From NCBI GenBank assembly GCA_018648265.1, contig JABGRN010000016.1:1-64000 (forward strand): a DNA stretch of 64,000 bases, written 5' to 3'. Origin of the DNA: Prolixibacteraceae bacterium. GTDB taxonomy: Bacteria > Bacteroidota > Bacteroidia > Bacteroidales > Prolixibacteraceae. Below, piece by piece: positions 1 through 8,607 of this stretch. The notes beneath the pieces were generated by a model. It was given only the letters and a program-made list of their open reading frames with translations. It was not told the DNA's origin and did no database searches. Positions within the stretch are counted from its first letter, which is position 1. The number at the start of each line of letters is the position of its first letter. The translations under genes were made by a program, and so were the position numbers.

Positions 1-194
1 AAACTTTGCAAGATGACTTATTAAAGAGTGAACTAACAATTATTGTTGAACAATTATGTTATCCATTGCCTGAAAGGCGAGGACATCCAAAAGACATTAA
101 ATCCATAGGAAGTAATTATAATTTAGAAAGGTATATCAGTAGATTTGAACTACTGCATAAAAAGTTTCTATATCAACTCACTAAGAAAAAGTAA
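1..194 (+). CDS. 3' end of an unrecognised protein, cut by the window edge
   Basis: The reading frame is open to the left edge and ends with TAA at 192-194. The ATG of the next gene follows directly, so the two are probably co-transcribed and translationally coupled. An internal TTG could be a start, but an open frame to position 1 fits better with a gene that enters from outside. The visible tail of about 63 residues is charged, with a run of lysines at the end. I recognise no domain and assign no function. Confidence 0.5.
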   Translation, partial: TLQDDLLKSELTIIVEQLCYPLPERRGHPKDIKSIGSNYNLERYISRFELLHKKFLYQLTKKK

Positions 195-1706
195 ATGGCA
201 AACATTTTTGAATTCAAGAAACGTAGAGTTATCCCTAATTGGAGAACATTTTGCACCACAGTTTCATTAGGCGAATTAAATAATTCTTTGGCAATAAAAG
301 AACTGCCAAATTTAAATATTGATTCTTATATTATTGACTGGAATTTTGATAAATCAATTTCTAAAGCCGGTGAATTATTAAGTGCTGCCATTGTAAACAA
401 TTATATTACAAATAATTCTGTAATTGAAGCGGCGCAGTTCATACTATCAAATAAGCAAGATTCAACATTAGCTCAAATTTCATTAGCAAAAAATATTTTG
501 TCTTTAAATAATAAAAAGAAAGAAGAGGAACTTGCTACAGACTTATTGGATATAATTATTGAAAAAGAACCTTTTTATAAAAAAATAAATCAGTTAAAGA
601 AAAATATAATAGCATTTCCAAGAAATGCTATCGCGTATGTTGAAATAGCAAGACTTTATTCAATTTTAGGACAAAATGATAAAGCTGATTTTTATTTAAA
701 AAATGCGATTTCAATAGCACCAGACAATAGATTTATCTTGCGTGCAATTTCGCGTCATTTTGCAAAAACAGATATTGGATTTGCTCATGATATTCTAAGA
801 AAGTCAAATTTAACAAATGTTGACCCGTGGTTAACTTCAACTGAAATTGCATTGGCTACAATTAGAAATAGGTCATCAAGATTTGTTAAGAAAGGACTTA
901 ATCTTATAAATTCTAACAATTTCCATCCGCATATTCTAACGGAATTGTCAAGTTCAATTGGGACTTTAGAATTAATAAATGGTAGTTTTAAAAGCGGGAA
1001 AAAACTTTTTAATAGTTCATTGATTTCACCAAATGATAATTCTTTAGCGCAAGCTGAATGGGCTTCAAAAGAATTTGGATTATCATTTTATTCTTCCCCC
1101 ATTGACTTTGACATTCAGAATAATTATGAAGCTGTTGCAATGGATAATTTCTTTCAAGAGAATTGGGATATGTCCTTTAATAATGCATTATTGTGGTTTA
1201 TTGATACTCCTTACGCAAAAAGACCGATTCAATTGGCATCTCATATTGCTAGTTCAATAACTGATAATCAAGAAGACGCAATAAAAATTATCAAAGCAGG
1301 ATTGACATCACATCCTAATGATGCGGAATTGCTCAATAATATTGCATATTCATTAGGTCTAACAAACCAAATTGAAGAAGCTGAAAAGTATTTAAACAAA
1401 ATAAGTTTAAATCCTGATTTGACTGAAAAAAACAAAATTTGCTTAGTGGCAACAAAAGGATTAATTCTTCATAGAAAAGGCTTTCATGATGCTGGACGAA
1501 AACTATATTTAGAGGCAATAAAAAGTGCAAAGGACAAGGACTTTCAATATCTCCATTCTCTCGCAATTGTAAATTTCGTTAGAGAGGAAATTCTAAGTGG
1601 AGCTTCGAATAAAACAGAATTACTTACCATGATAGAAAATTTACCAGTAAAAGATAAACATGTGGAAATTAATAAAATAAAAGAGAATATAATTAAATTG
1701 AAATGA
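195..1706 (+). CDS. TPR-repeat protein of unknown function (503 aa)
   Basis: A 503-residue soluble protein without signal peptide or membrane segment. Helical repeats resembling tetratricopeptide repeats are visible around residues 138-205 (an alanine-rich helix pair with the segment YLKNAISIAPDN), 372-410 (LLNNIAYSLG, then EEAEKYLNKI) and 415-460. TPR arrays normally bind partner proteins, so a scaffold or regulatory role is likely, but the partner is unknown. The start directly abuts the stop of the preceding gene. The gene is visibly more AT-rich than the glycan genes to its right and does not belong to their theme, so this pair may be an accessory unit. TPR call is fairly sure; function is open. 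Confidence 0.7.
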   Translation: MANIFEFKKRRVIPNWRTFCTTVSLGELNNSLAIKELPNLNIDSYIIDWNFDKSISKAGELLSAAIVNNYITNNSVIEAAQFILSNKQDSTLAQISLAKNILSLNNKKKEEELATDLLDIIIEKEPFYKKINQLKKNIIAFPRNAIAYVEIARLYSILGQNDKADFYLKNAISIAPDNRFILRAISRHFAKTDIGFAHDILRKSNLTNVDPWLTSTEIALATIRNRSSRFVKKGLNLINSNNFHPHILTELSSSIGTLELINGSFKSGKKLFNSSLISPNDNSLAQAEWASKEFGLSFYSSPIDFDIQNNYEAVAMDNFFQENWDMSFNNALLWFIDTPYAKRPIQLASHIASSITDNQEDAIKIIKAGLTSHPNDAELLNNIAYSLGLTNQIEEAEKYLNKISLNPDLTEKNKICLVATKGLILHRKGFHDAGRKLYLEAIKSAKDKDFQYLHSLAIVNFVREEILSGASNKTELLTMIENLPVKDKHVEINKIKENIIKLK

Positions 1707-1734
1707 AAGCCCAGCAGGTAACAAAATGTAAATG

Positions 1735-1812
1735 TAATGCGAGTTTCAGTGGGTAATCCAACTGTAGTTCTTCCCCCGCTGGCGCGGATTTGCAATCCGT
1801 GCCATATTTGAG
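1735..1812. repeat. Dispersed repeat with REP-like hairpin, copy 1
   Basis: The core at 1781-1803 is an inverted repeat: arms GGCGCGGATT and AATCCGTGCC around a TGC loop, with one G-T pair. It is preceded at 1735-1772 by a motif (AATGCGAGTTTCAGTGGGTA and following) that recurs at 4163-4199. The same hairpin recurs at 3161-3183. Small REP-like elements of this kind are commonly scattered through genomes. I see no coding capacity. Confidence 0.7.
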
Positions 1813-1878
1813 CAAAAAAATACAAGTTCTATAATCGTGAAGGTATTTATTTCGTATTGTATGCAGTGGGGTATTGTT

Positions 1879-2925
1879 TTATTCAAGCGGTATAAACATT
1901 GAATAAGAGTCGCCATTTGTTTCTTTCATGCCAACTGTTAGTACTTTGGCTACTCCATCTTCAACAAAAACAAACGGACGTTCTAATTTGGTGGCTTTTA
2001 TTTCTTTTCCATTTTTATGTGAATAAGATTTTCCAAGGACTTTGTAGTGTTTTGCATTTTTCCAGTTTAATCCATCTAATGAAGTTATGAGTCCTATATA
2101 TCCAAAAGCATGATAAATCCCATAATACCTTTTTCTATTATGATCATACCAAACAGCAGGATCTTCTGAATTCAGGTCACCTACAGCAGCTTTGGGTTGG
2201 ATCTCCCATGGACCAATTGGAGTAGGTGAAAGTGCTACCGCCTGACTTCTAACCAAATCATTTTCATCAGGTTTGTCTCCCCTGACAAGCATAAGGTAAC
2301 CTCCGTCAGGTCGTTGAGTTATGGCCGGGTTACAGGTGATCTTTGCAATTGGTCCGCCTGGTTCTACAATAGGTTTATCAAATCTTGTCCACGGACCATC
2401 TATACTTTCGGAAACAGCCACCCCAATTCGTTGATTTTCCCTAACAATCGATCTGAATTTATTGTCGTATCTTTCGTGTTGTGCCTGATCCCATTCCTCA
2501 GGAGTTAATGTTTGTCCACCAAGGTTAGTGGACATATAATAAATATAGTATTTTCCTTCGAAGTATTTTATTCTGGGATTATGGGCAGTGTGGGCATCCC
2601 AATATCCGGTACCACGACCTTCAAGTACAATTTCTTTATGTTTATATGGACCTGCAGGAGAGTCAGACACAGCGTGAGATATTACACCATTAGTAAGCCA
2701 GGTATGAAACCCATGCTCCCTTGGCATCTGAGCATAAAATAAATGATATTTGCCGTCTTCCCCTTTTATTATTGATGAACCCCAATTAAAATATGCTGAA
2801 TCGTATAGTATATTTTCATCTCCTACCTTTTGGATTTTTATAGATAGATCCAAATCATCCGTATCGGTTTGAGTACATTGAAATAATATAAAACCTACCA
2901 GGAATAATAAAACTGCATTTTTCAT
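1879..2925 (-). CDS. GH43/GH117-like five-bladed propeller glycosidase, lipoprotein
   Basis: Predicted lipoprotein of 348 residues: hydrophobic N-terminus ending at a lipobox-like LFQC (Cys16), so probably anchored in the outer membrane. The body has repeated blade motifs of the type DG-x-Y/H-x-L-x-Y (GEDGKYHLFYA, FEGKYYIYYMS, PDGGYLMLVRG) and the segments CNPAI and SEDPAVWYD. These are characteristic of five-bladed beta-propeller glycosidases of the GH43 and GH117 type. Such enzymes remove arabinose, xylose, galactose or anhydrogalactose side groups. Substrate and exact family cannot be fixed by eye. It is a single gene on the minus strand, flanked on both sides by REP-like hairpins. Fold call is good; activity is inferred. 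Confidence 0.65.
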   Translation of the reverse strand: MKNAVLLFLVGFILFQCTQTDTDDLDLSIKIQKVGDENILYDSAYFNWGSSIIKGEDGKYHLFYAQMPREHGFHTWLTNGVISHAVSDSPAGPYKHKEIVLEGRGTGYWDAHTAHNPRIKYFEGKYYIYYMSTNLGGQTLTPEEWDQAQHERYDNKFRSIVRENQRIGVAVSESIDGPWTRFDKPIVEPGGPIAKITCNPAITQRPDGGYLMLVRGDKPDENDLVRSQAVALSPTPIGPWEIQPKAAVGDLNSEDPAVWYDHNRKRYYGIYHAFGYIGLITSLDGLNWKNAKHYKVLGKSYSHKNGKEIKATKLERPFVFVEDGVAKVLTVGMKETNGDSYSMFIPLE

Positions 2926-3311
2926 AAATAAATAGATTAAAGATTTAATGTTTACAGAGCATAATTCGAATATTACGTTGACAAGAGTTCTGTTGTAATA
3001 TAAATAAATAATTTTATTTTAATACTTGTAAATAAAACTATTCGATAATTCAAAACACCAATCTGGTAATAACCAGTTTAACATGTTTACTTCTTTTTTA
3101 AAGTTATATCTAGGATGGTATGAATACCCTTAGTTGGCAACTTTTTATTCTAATCCCGCTGGCGCGGATTTGCAATCTGTGCCACATTTGAGCATACTAA
3201 GTATTTATGACCGAGATTATACTAACTTGACAGGGATTAAATAGTTCTTACTCTATGACCGAACTATATTCGGTATTAATTATATATTTAAGTTAAAATA
3301 AAAGAAGTACA
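2926..3311. other. Intergenic region between divergent genes
   Basis: This 386-base AT-rich stretch separates the minus-strand GH43-like gene from a plus-strand secreted-protein gene, so it should hold promoters for both. The only clear structure is the hairpin repeat at 3161-3183. No ORF worth calling was seen. Confidence 0.5.
3151..3197. repeat. Dispersed repeat with REP-like hairpin, copy 2
   Basis: Near-identical to copy 1 over about 45 bases (CCCGCTGGCGCGGATTTGCA and onward, then CATTTGAGCA). The core hairpin is 3161-3183. It differs from copy 1 by a C-to-T change in the right arm, which turns a G-C pair into a G-T pair. The stem is therefore still able to form, which hints that the structure matters. 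Confidence 0.7.
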
Positions 3312-4088
3312 ATGAAAAGAATAGTTAGCTTACTCGCAATTCTTCTGATTATTAAGGCCGGATATACACAGCAAAACACAGGAGTTGTCGATAATAAATA
3401 TTTAAAATTACATAAAGGTTCCTCTTTCTCCCATTCATACCGTGCGGTATTAACTTCTGATATCGACACCACATGGAATATGTGGAAACAAAAAGGGTAT
3501 CATTTTGGATTCGACACTCGCTTAACACCAATGTTTACAACTGTTGATGGAATATTAAGCACTCCGTATATGATTCAGGTAAGAGGAAATACTTACGAGA
3601 AAAACAAAAAACGCTGGGGTTATCATGTTTTTGAAGGGTACGCCAGCGACGATAAATCGAGGATTACAATGTTAGTAAACAAACATGTTGAAGAAGAACG
3701 TCCGGTTGCCGAGTTGTACTATTACAGTCCCTTGTGGGGTCATTCAAACCAGACCTACAATTGGTTTCGAATTGGCTCCGATGTAAGACAGCACTCTTTT
3801 ATGTTTAGTAGAGACAATGCCATTTTTTACGGAGCTTTACAATTAACAAATGCCCTTACACTGGGAAGAATTAGCAAAGAAGATTTAAGAGAGGATGAAC
3901 CTGCCGGAGACGATGAGCAAAATTATATCGAAAGTGCAAAACATGTAAACTACAAAGCACTAAAAAACAGCGACGACGGAACCATTTTTTACGATAAAGA
4001 AAACCATATTGTAGTAATAAAAATAGATGGACAATGGATGAAATTGCGGGTGGAAACATTGCCTGAAAATGTAAAATACGACTTTTAA
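3312..4088 (+). CDS. Secreted protein of unknown function (258 aa)
   Basis: Starts with a clear Sec signal peptide (MKRIVSLLAILLIIKAGYTQ) and has no lipobox, so the product is probably periplasmic or released. The mature part is rich in Tyr, Trp and charged residues with alternating hydrophobic stretches, suggesting a beta-rich fold. The C-terminal quarter is acidic (EDEPAGDDEQN) and ends in a strand-like segment. I do not recognise a family. It stands alone between a REP-like hairpin upstream and a degenerate repeat downstream, so context gives little help beyond lying beside glycan genes. Confidence 0.65.
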   Translation: MKRIVSLLAILLIIKAGYTQQNTGVVDNKYLKLHKGSSFSHSYRAVLTSDIDTTWNMWKQKGYHFGFDTRLTPMFTTVDGILSTPYMIQVRGNTYEKNKKRWGYHVFEGYASDDKSRITMLVNKHVEEERPVAELYYYSPLWGHSNQTYNWFRIGSDVRQHSFMFSRDNAIFYGALQLTNALTLGRISKEDLREDEPAGDDEQNYIESAKHVNYKALKNSDDGTIFYDKENHIVVIKIDGQWMKLRVETLPENVKYDF

Positions 4089-4448
4089 AACTATTCCCTG
4101 GCTTTGCATCATATACATTATAAACTAACCTTTCTAATGTTTGTCAATGCAAATTTAAAGTCAATGCGGGATTCGGCGGGTAATCAAACCAGAGTTCTTT
4201 GTTGCAACACAGCGAATATAATATTAGATTGGATATTCCTTATTCACAGCAAAATATTAATGATGTAATAGAGTGTCTAAAAATACCTGATTCAAGCGAT
4301 TTAGGTGCCTCATTGCGGAATACAGGAAAAGGCTGAGGGGCAACTTTGAGAATTACAAATTATCTGTCGGTTAATGTACCGAAAAATAGTTTAAACTCTG
4401 GAAATAAATTCTTCCCGAATTCCTTTTGAATAGATTAAAGTTTATAGG
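4089..4448. other. Intergenic region with a repeat remnant
   Basis: A 360-base stretch between two convergent genes. At 4163-4199 it carries a degenerate copy of the motif that precedes the hairpin at 1781 (AATGCGGGATTCGGCGGGTA and following), here without the hairpin. The remainder, 4200-4440, shows no convincing ORF or terminator. Confidence 0.5.
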
Positions 4449-5561
4449 CTAATTCAAAAAAACCGGTTGGGTCCAGGCAAAAAGTTTTTCAAAACCTTTG
4501 TCAGTTTCAGTGCAATATGTTATCCTTGCCCTTACGTATTTATCAACTCTTTTTGGTTTGTAACTTGCTTTTAATCCATTTGTTCCTGAAAGAACAATAC
4601 CATTGTTTCCAATAAATTCGATTGTGTAACCAATTTGCCCGGTTTTGTCGATACGAGGTACACCATACGAATCCAGAATTTCTTTTTGAGTTGCAATTTC
4701 ATCAATTTCAATTACACATTTTTTAGCGGTCATTTTATCTGTTTTCAAAGTAACACCGTTGGTAGAATAAAAATCGCCATTTAAAATAGATTGATGAATT
4801 GACTCAATAGTTAATTCTTTGCTTTTTACCATTACCCAACCTTTAAACAGGCTCGATTTGTTTGGCGTATTGATTGTTAAACTATGCATGTCGTCGGCAG
4901 CAACACCATACATTATCCTTCCCCGGCTAAGTAACGAATCCCATTTTGCTTCGACAGAAACGTGCCCTTCTTTTCCCCAATTGGCAACATCCGGGTGTCC
5001 GTTGTATAATTCAATATGGTGCAGGTTTGTAACAGGTAAAATATCGCTGACTTGCAAGGCAGAACTAAAATTAGGATGATTGAGAAATGGAATGCCTTCT
5101 GCTTTAAGAATTCCATCAACATGCATTTGCAGTAATTCTGTTTTACTTAAATTAGTTGGCGATTTTATAGTTTTAATAATCTCTTCCCGTCTTTTTTGTA
5201 TGTCGGTTTCAAGGTTTGGATCGCCACTAAAAGGAACATATTCCTTTATATTAAAAGCAGTGGTATGTACCGATTTTTTGTCAGTTACCTCTTCTCCAGG
5301 AATCATTAAAAAATCAGTACGCAAATTTTCCGGCATTTTTATCGTGTCTTTGTCAACGAGGTAATTATGATCGGTTAGCAGCAAAAAATTGTATCCATGA
5401 TCGTGGTATGCTTTTACAACTTTAAACGGTGCACTATCCCCGTCGCTAATTATCGAGTGACAATGTGTATTTCCTTTGAACCAAAGATAACCGTTTTCTT
5501 CGTTATTGTTACATGCAAAAAAGAAGGCAGTTAAAAACAGAAATAGTATAAAATTTTTCAT
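4449..5561 (-). CDS. PHP-domain metal-dependent hydrolase, lipoprotein (CehA/McbA-like)
   Basis: A 370-residue lipoprotein with a lipobox-like FFAC (Cys17). The mature N-terminus carries PHP-superfamily metal-binding motifs: NTHCHSIISDGD (His33, His35, Asp40) and LLLTDHN (Asp64, His65). The PHP fold hydrolyses phosphoesters and related bonds; secreted members of the CehA/McbA group are common in glycan loci, often with unknown substrate. Residues after about 290 form a separate beta-rich tail. It lies downstream of the sialidase remnant and symporter on the same strand, so it may be the last gene of that unit. Fold is secure; substrate unknown. Confidence 0.7.
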   Translation of the reverse strand: MKNFILFLFLTAFFFACNNNEENGYLWFKGNTHCHSIISDGDSAPFKVVKAYHDHGYNFLLLTDHNYLVDKDTIKMPENLRTDFLMIPGEEVTDKKSVHTTAFNIKEYVPFSGDPNLETDIQKRREEIIKTIKSPTNLSKTELLQMHVDGILKAEGIPFLNHPNFSSALQVSDILPVTNLHHIELYNGHPDVANWGKEGHVSVEAKWDSLLSRGRIMYGVAADDMHSLTINTPNKSSLFKGWVMVKSKELTIESIHQSILNGDFYSTNGVTLKTDKMTAKKCVIEIDEIATQKEILDSYGVPRIDKTGQIGYTIEFIGNNGIVLSGTNGLKASYKPKRVDKYVRARITYCTETDKGFEKLFAWTQPVFLN

Positions 5562-5617
5562 GATTTGAGTTTAATTTGTCGAAAGTAATAAAAATCGTCT
5601 AAAACTTTATTGAACTG

Positions 5618-6043
5618 TCAATCATCATTTAATTTTGCTTTGGTTTTAGTTTCGAAGGAATAACAACAGTGTGTTTTATTAATTTTCGGTTCCAGGTGGA
5701 ATATCTCAAATTGACGAATGTCATTGGCCACTTCAACCGGGATTGACCTTGAACCATTCGAAAAAGTGCTCAACCAGATTCCAACACCGCGATCTTTTTC
5801 TGCCTTTCCTCCAAACCATGTGGCAATCGGCCCATTTTCTGTCTTTTTAATTGTTGAGGCATGACAACTTTGGAACGTTACATTTTCAGCTGTGTAAATA
5901 AATTTTAATTTTACAACTGCGTTTTTGTCATTAAAAGGTTGTTGTTCAAAAATTTCTGCCGATAGAAGCATAAATAAAAACAGTTTAGCATTAAGGGTTT
6001 CATGTTTTGAATAATTTTTTAATCCTGTAAAACTATTTTTCAA
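5618..6043 (-). pseudogene. Broken sialidase-like (BNR) gene fragment
   Basis: The 141-codon frame contains the N-terminal hallmark of a bacterial exo-sialidase-like family: QSCHASTI, then ATWFGGKAEKD, GIWLS and PVEVAND. After about position 5715 the family match continues in a different frame, which reads VNLRYSTWN and stops at 5629. This resembles the family's RYP-x-WNP motif. A frameshift near 5708-5720 is therefore likely, and the remaining roughly two thirds of the gene is absent. The 5' end overlaps the symporter stop by 11 bases, and the signal peptide is also not in a clean frame. I read this as a decayed gene that once belonged with the symporter and lyase genes. Confidence 0.75.
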
Positions 6044-7529
6044 CTTTTTTTACTGAGAATAGTTTTATTGAAATAAAGCCAACAAGGAAAATAACCAGCG
6101 TACCAATAACAATTGTAAGGTTACTGTGAAATGGGCTTTTAAATGCTAACAGGTTCCCCTCTGTAAAATAGAGTGGGGTCAAACTCATCCAGATAATTAC
6201 AAGTACACCAATAATTACCCCGATAACAGCATCTATATTTCGCACTTTTTTTGATAGAAATGCAAGTAGGAAAAGGCCAAGCATCCCGCCGCTGAAAATT
6301 GATGCAAGCGACCACCAGGTATCTAAAACACTTTCAACACCAACAAGGGCCAGCGAGATAATTACACCCAGGGCACCAAATATTACCGATGAAATATAAA
6401 GCACTTTCATCGATGATTTTTCATTCGGGTTTTTGTTGAAATAGCGTTTGTAATAATCGGAAAGAACAATTGTGGCGGTACTGTTAATACTTGTTGAAAC
6501 AGTACTCATCCCGGCGGCAAATATCGCAGCAATTAGTAATCCCGTTATTCCGGTAGGCAGGGCATTCACAATAAAATGCGGGAATACTTTGTCGCCGGCA
6601 CCGGGAACTTTTAGTTCAGCAGGTAATAAATCTGGTTGAGCCGTGTAATACGAAAAGAGTGCAGTACCGATATAAAAGAAAACCAATGAAACGGGGAGAT
6701 ATAACAGGGCACCAAATAATGTCGATGATTTTGCTTTTTTAACCGAGCTGGTTGTCATATAACGTTGTACAAAATTCTGGTCGATCCCAAAATTTTGAAG
6801 GTTAATAAACAAACTATAAATTAGTATCACCCAGAAGGTAGATTCCGACAAACTGGCACCAAAACTGCCCAGGCTGAACTTATCGTTTGCCGCTGCAATT
6901 TCAAATAATTGTTTTGGGCCTTCTGGCATCGAAAATGTTAAAACTATTGCACTTACCAATGCCCCCACAATAAGGATAATTGCCTGTATAGCATCGGTCC
7001 AGATTACTGCCTGGATGCCACCAAGCATTGAATATGCAGTTACCGCAATTCCTGTTACAATAATAATGGTTTTGATGTTCCATCCAAACAAAGCATTTAA
7101 GGGAAGGGCCAGCAAAAGTAAAATTGCACCTGTCCGCATCAATTGGGTTAACATGTAACATATTGAAGCATAAATACGCGCCCATGTCCCAAAACGGATT
7201 TCAAGGTAATTATAGGCCGAAATGCTGCCAAGGCTCCGGTACAATGGAACAAAAAACTTAACTGCAAGAATTGATGCAATGGGAATAGAAAAACTAAAAA
7301 CCAAAGCATTCCAATTCGACATATACGCTTTTCCGGGCAAAGCCAAAAAACTAATGCTACTTACAAAAGTTGCAAATATCGACATCCCAACTACCCAGGC
7401 CGGTAATTTGCCCCCCCCCGAAGTAAACTGGTCGGATGTTTTGTTCCTGAAGTAAAAACTGGCGCCAAACAGGACATTCCCAAAGGTTATTAATATAAAA
7501 ACGGCAAGGTCTAAAACGGGCAGCTTCAT
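6033..7529 (-). CDS. Sodium:solute symporter (SSS family)
   Basis: A 498-residue membrane protein with about 13 hydrophobic segments. It has the SSS-type early motif SGGGKLPAWVVGMSIFAT and the TM4-5 region YNYLEIRFG, plus the conserved SMLGGIQAVIWTDAIQ. It should import a small organic solute, for example a sialic acid, uronate or sugar, with sodium. The neighbouring NanA/DapA-family lyase and sialidase fragment suggest a sialic-acid-like or other 2-keto sugar acid. The gene lies 63 bases downstream of the lyase gene on the same strand, so they probably share a transcript. Family call is firm; substrate is inferred from context. Confidence 0.85.
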   Translation of the reverse strand: MKLPVLDLAVFILITFGNVLFGASFYFRNKTSDQFTSGGGKLPAWVVGMSIFATFVSSISFLALPGKAYMSNWNALVFSFSIPIASILAVKFFVPLYRSLGSISAYNYLEIRFGTWARIYASICYMLTQLMRTGAILLLLALPLNALFGWNIKTIIIVTGIAVTAYSMLGGIQAVIWTDAIQAIILIVGALVSAIVLTFSMPEGPKQLFEIAAANDKFSLGSFGASLSESTFWVILIYSLFINLQNFGIDQNFVQRYMTTSSVKKAKSSTLFGALLYLPVSLVFFYIGTALFSYYTAQPDLLPAELKVPGAGDKVFPHFIVNALPTGITGLLIAAIFAAGMSTVSTSINSTATIVLSDYYKRYFNKNPNEKSSMKVLYISSVIFGALGVIISLALVGVESVLDTWWSLASIFSGGMLGLFLLAFLSKKVRNIDAVIGVIIGVLVIIWMSLTPLYFTEGNLLAFKSPFHSNLTIVIGTLVIFLVGFISIKLFSVKKVEK

Positions 7530-7592
7530 AGTTTAATATTATTAGATTTTGTAAATTTAGCTGATAAAGTTGGCAATTTTTTTAAACAGTTT

Positions 7593-8486
7593 CTAAAACC
7601 CTTTTAGGTTTTTTTCTATTTGTTTACGTTCAGCTTTATTAAATTTACGAAACGGATGAGCAACATAATCGTTACAAACCCCTATTACTGACAAAGCGCA
7701 TTTTATACTTTTAATATGCTTTGATGGCGTTTTGCCAACGTCAAAAATTTTATCTCCAATTTGTATCAGCTTTTGGCGAAGCAGGGCAATTCTCGCAAGG
7801 TCTTTTTCCAATGAAGCTTCATACAAATCAACATATAAACGCGGAAATATATTTGCTCCCCCGGCTACAGCACCATGTCCGCCATAAATAATTGTTTCGG
7901 GAATATAAAGTTCGCTGCCTGAAATGATTGAAAATTCTGGTGAGCCTTTAAATTCTTCAATCAGGGAATATAAATATGATATGTCGCCTGAACTGTCTTT
8001 TATGCCAATTGCACCCAAATCTTTTGCTTTTCTAATTGTATCAATTGTCATGTGCAGCTTTGTGCAGCTTGGCATATTATACATAATAAACGGAAGTGGT
8101 AATTTCGGAACGAGATCTTCAAGGTATTCGATCATTTCGTTTTGGGTAATCGGCACATAATAGGGAGGCGCAATAACAAGGGCATCGGCACCTGCATTTT
8201 TTGCTGATTCCGCTATTTTTAGCGAACCTTCAAAAGAAGTATCTGTAATTCCTACCAGGACTGGGATTCTTTTATCGATTAGTTTGCACGCTTTTGTTAT
8301 AAATGTACTGCGGAGTTTATAACTTAAATTGGGTGCTTCTCCTGTTGTTCCCAATAAAAATATACCATGCACACCCCCAGAAATTAAATGTTCGATCAAA
8401 TTTCTTAACCCTTGTTCGTCAATTTCATCGTTATTTTTCAGTGGGGTTACAACTGGTGGAATAATTCCTTTTAATAATAATTTCAT
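7593..8486 (-). CDS. DapA/NanA-family aldolase (N-acetylneuraminate lyase or related 2-keto acid lyase)
   Basis: A class I aldolase of the DHDPS/NAL family, a cytoplasmic TIM barrel that cleaves or forms 2-keto acids through a Schiff base. I start it at 8486 rather than at the upstream ATG (8558) because the family's usual N-terminus (MKLLLKGIIPPVVTPL) begins there. With that start the catalytic Tyr falls at residue 136 (IMYNMPS) and the Schiff-base Lys at 163 (GIKDSSGD), close to E. coli NanA Tyr137 and Lys165. The GTTGE loop is present. Symporter and sialidase remnant downstream favour a lyase for sialic acid or a similar sugar acid over lysine biosynthesis. The substrate is not certain. 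Confidence 0.8.
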   Translation of the reverse strand: MKLLLKGIIPPVVTPLKNNDEIDEQGLRNLIEHLISGGVHGIFLLGTTGEAPNLSYKLRSTFITKACKLIDKRIPVLVGITDTSFEGSLKIAESAKNAGADALVIAPPYYVPITQNEMIEYLEDLVPKLPLPFIMYNMPSCTKLHMTIDTIRKAKDLGAIGIKDSSGDISYLYSLIEEFKGSPEFSIISGSELYIPETIIYGGHGAVAGGANIFPRLYVDLYEASLEKDLARIALLRQKLIQIGDKIFDVGKTPSKHIKSIKCALSVIGVCNDYVAHPFRKFNKAERKQIEKNLKGF

Positions 8487-8607
8487 ATACAAATGAAGTG
8501 GAATGTAAGCAATATTACTTCTGCTATTTTGTTTTGTTTGCATTGAATTTTGATTCATGTTAAGATTAAATCTATATATTTACGTCAATTAGGTTTAAAA
8601 AAGACAG

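Noticed and set aside
7593-8558. Longer start (8558) for the DapA/NanA-family lyase
   Set aside because: The extra 24 residues do not look like family sequence, while the start at 8486 places the catalytic Tyr and Lys at the expected positions.
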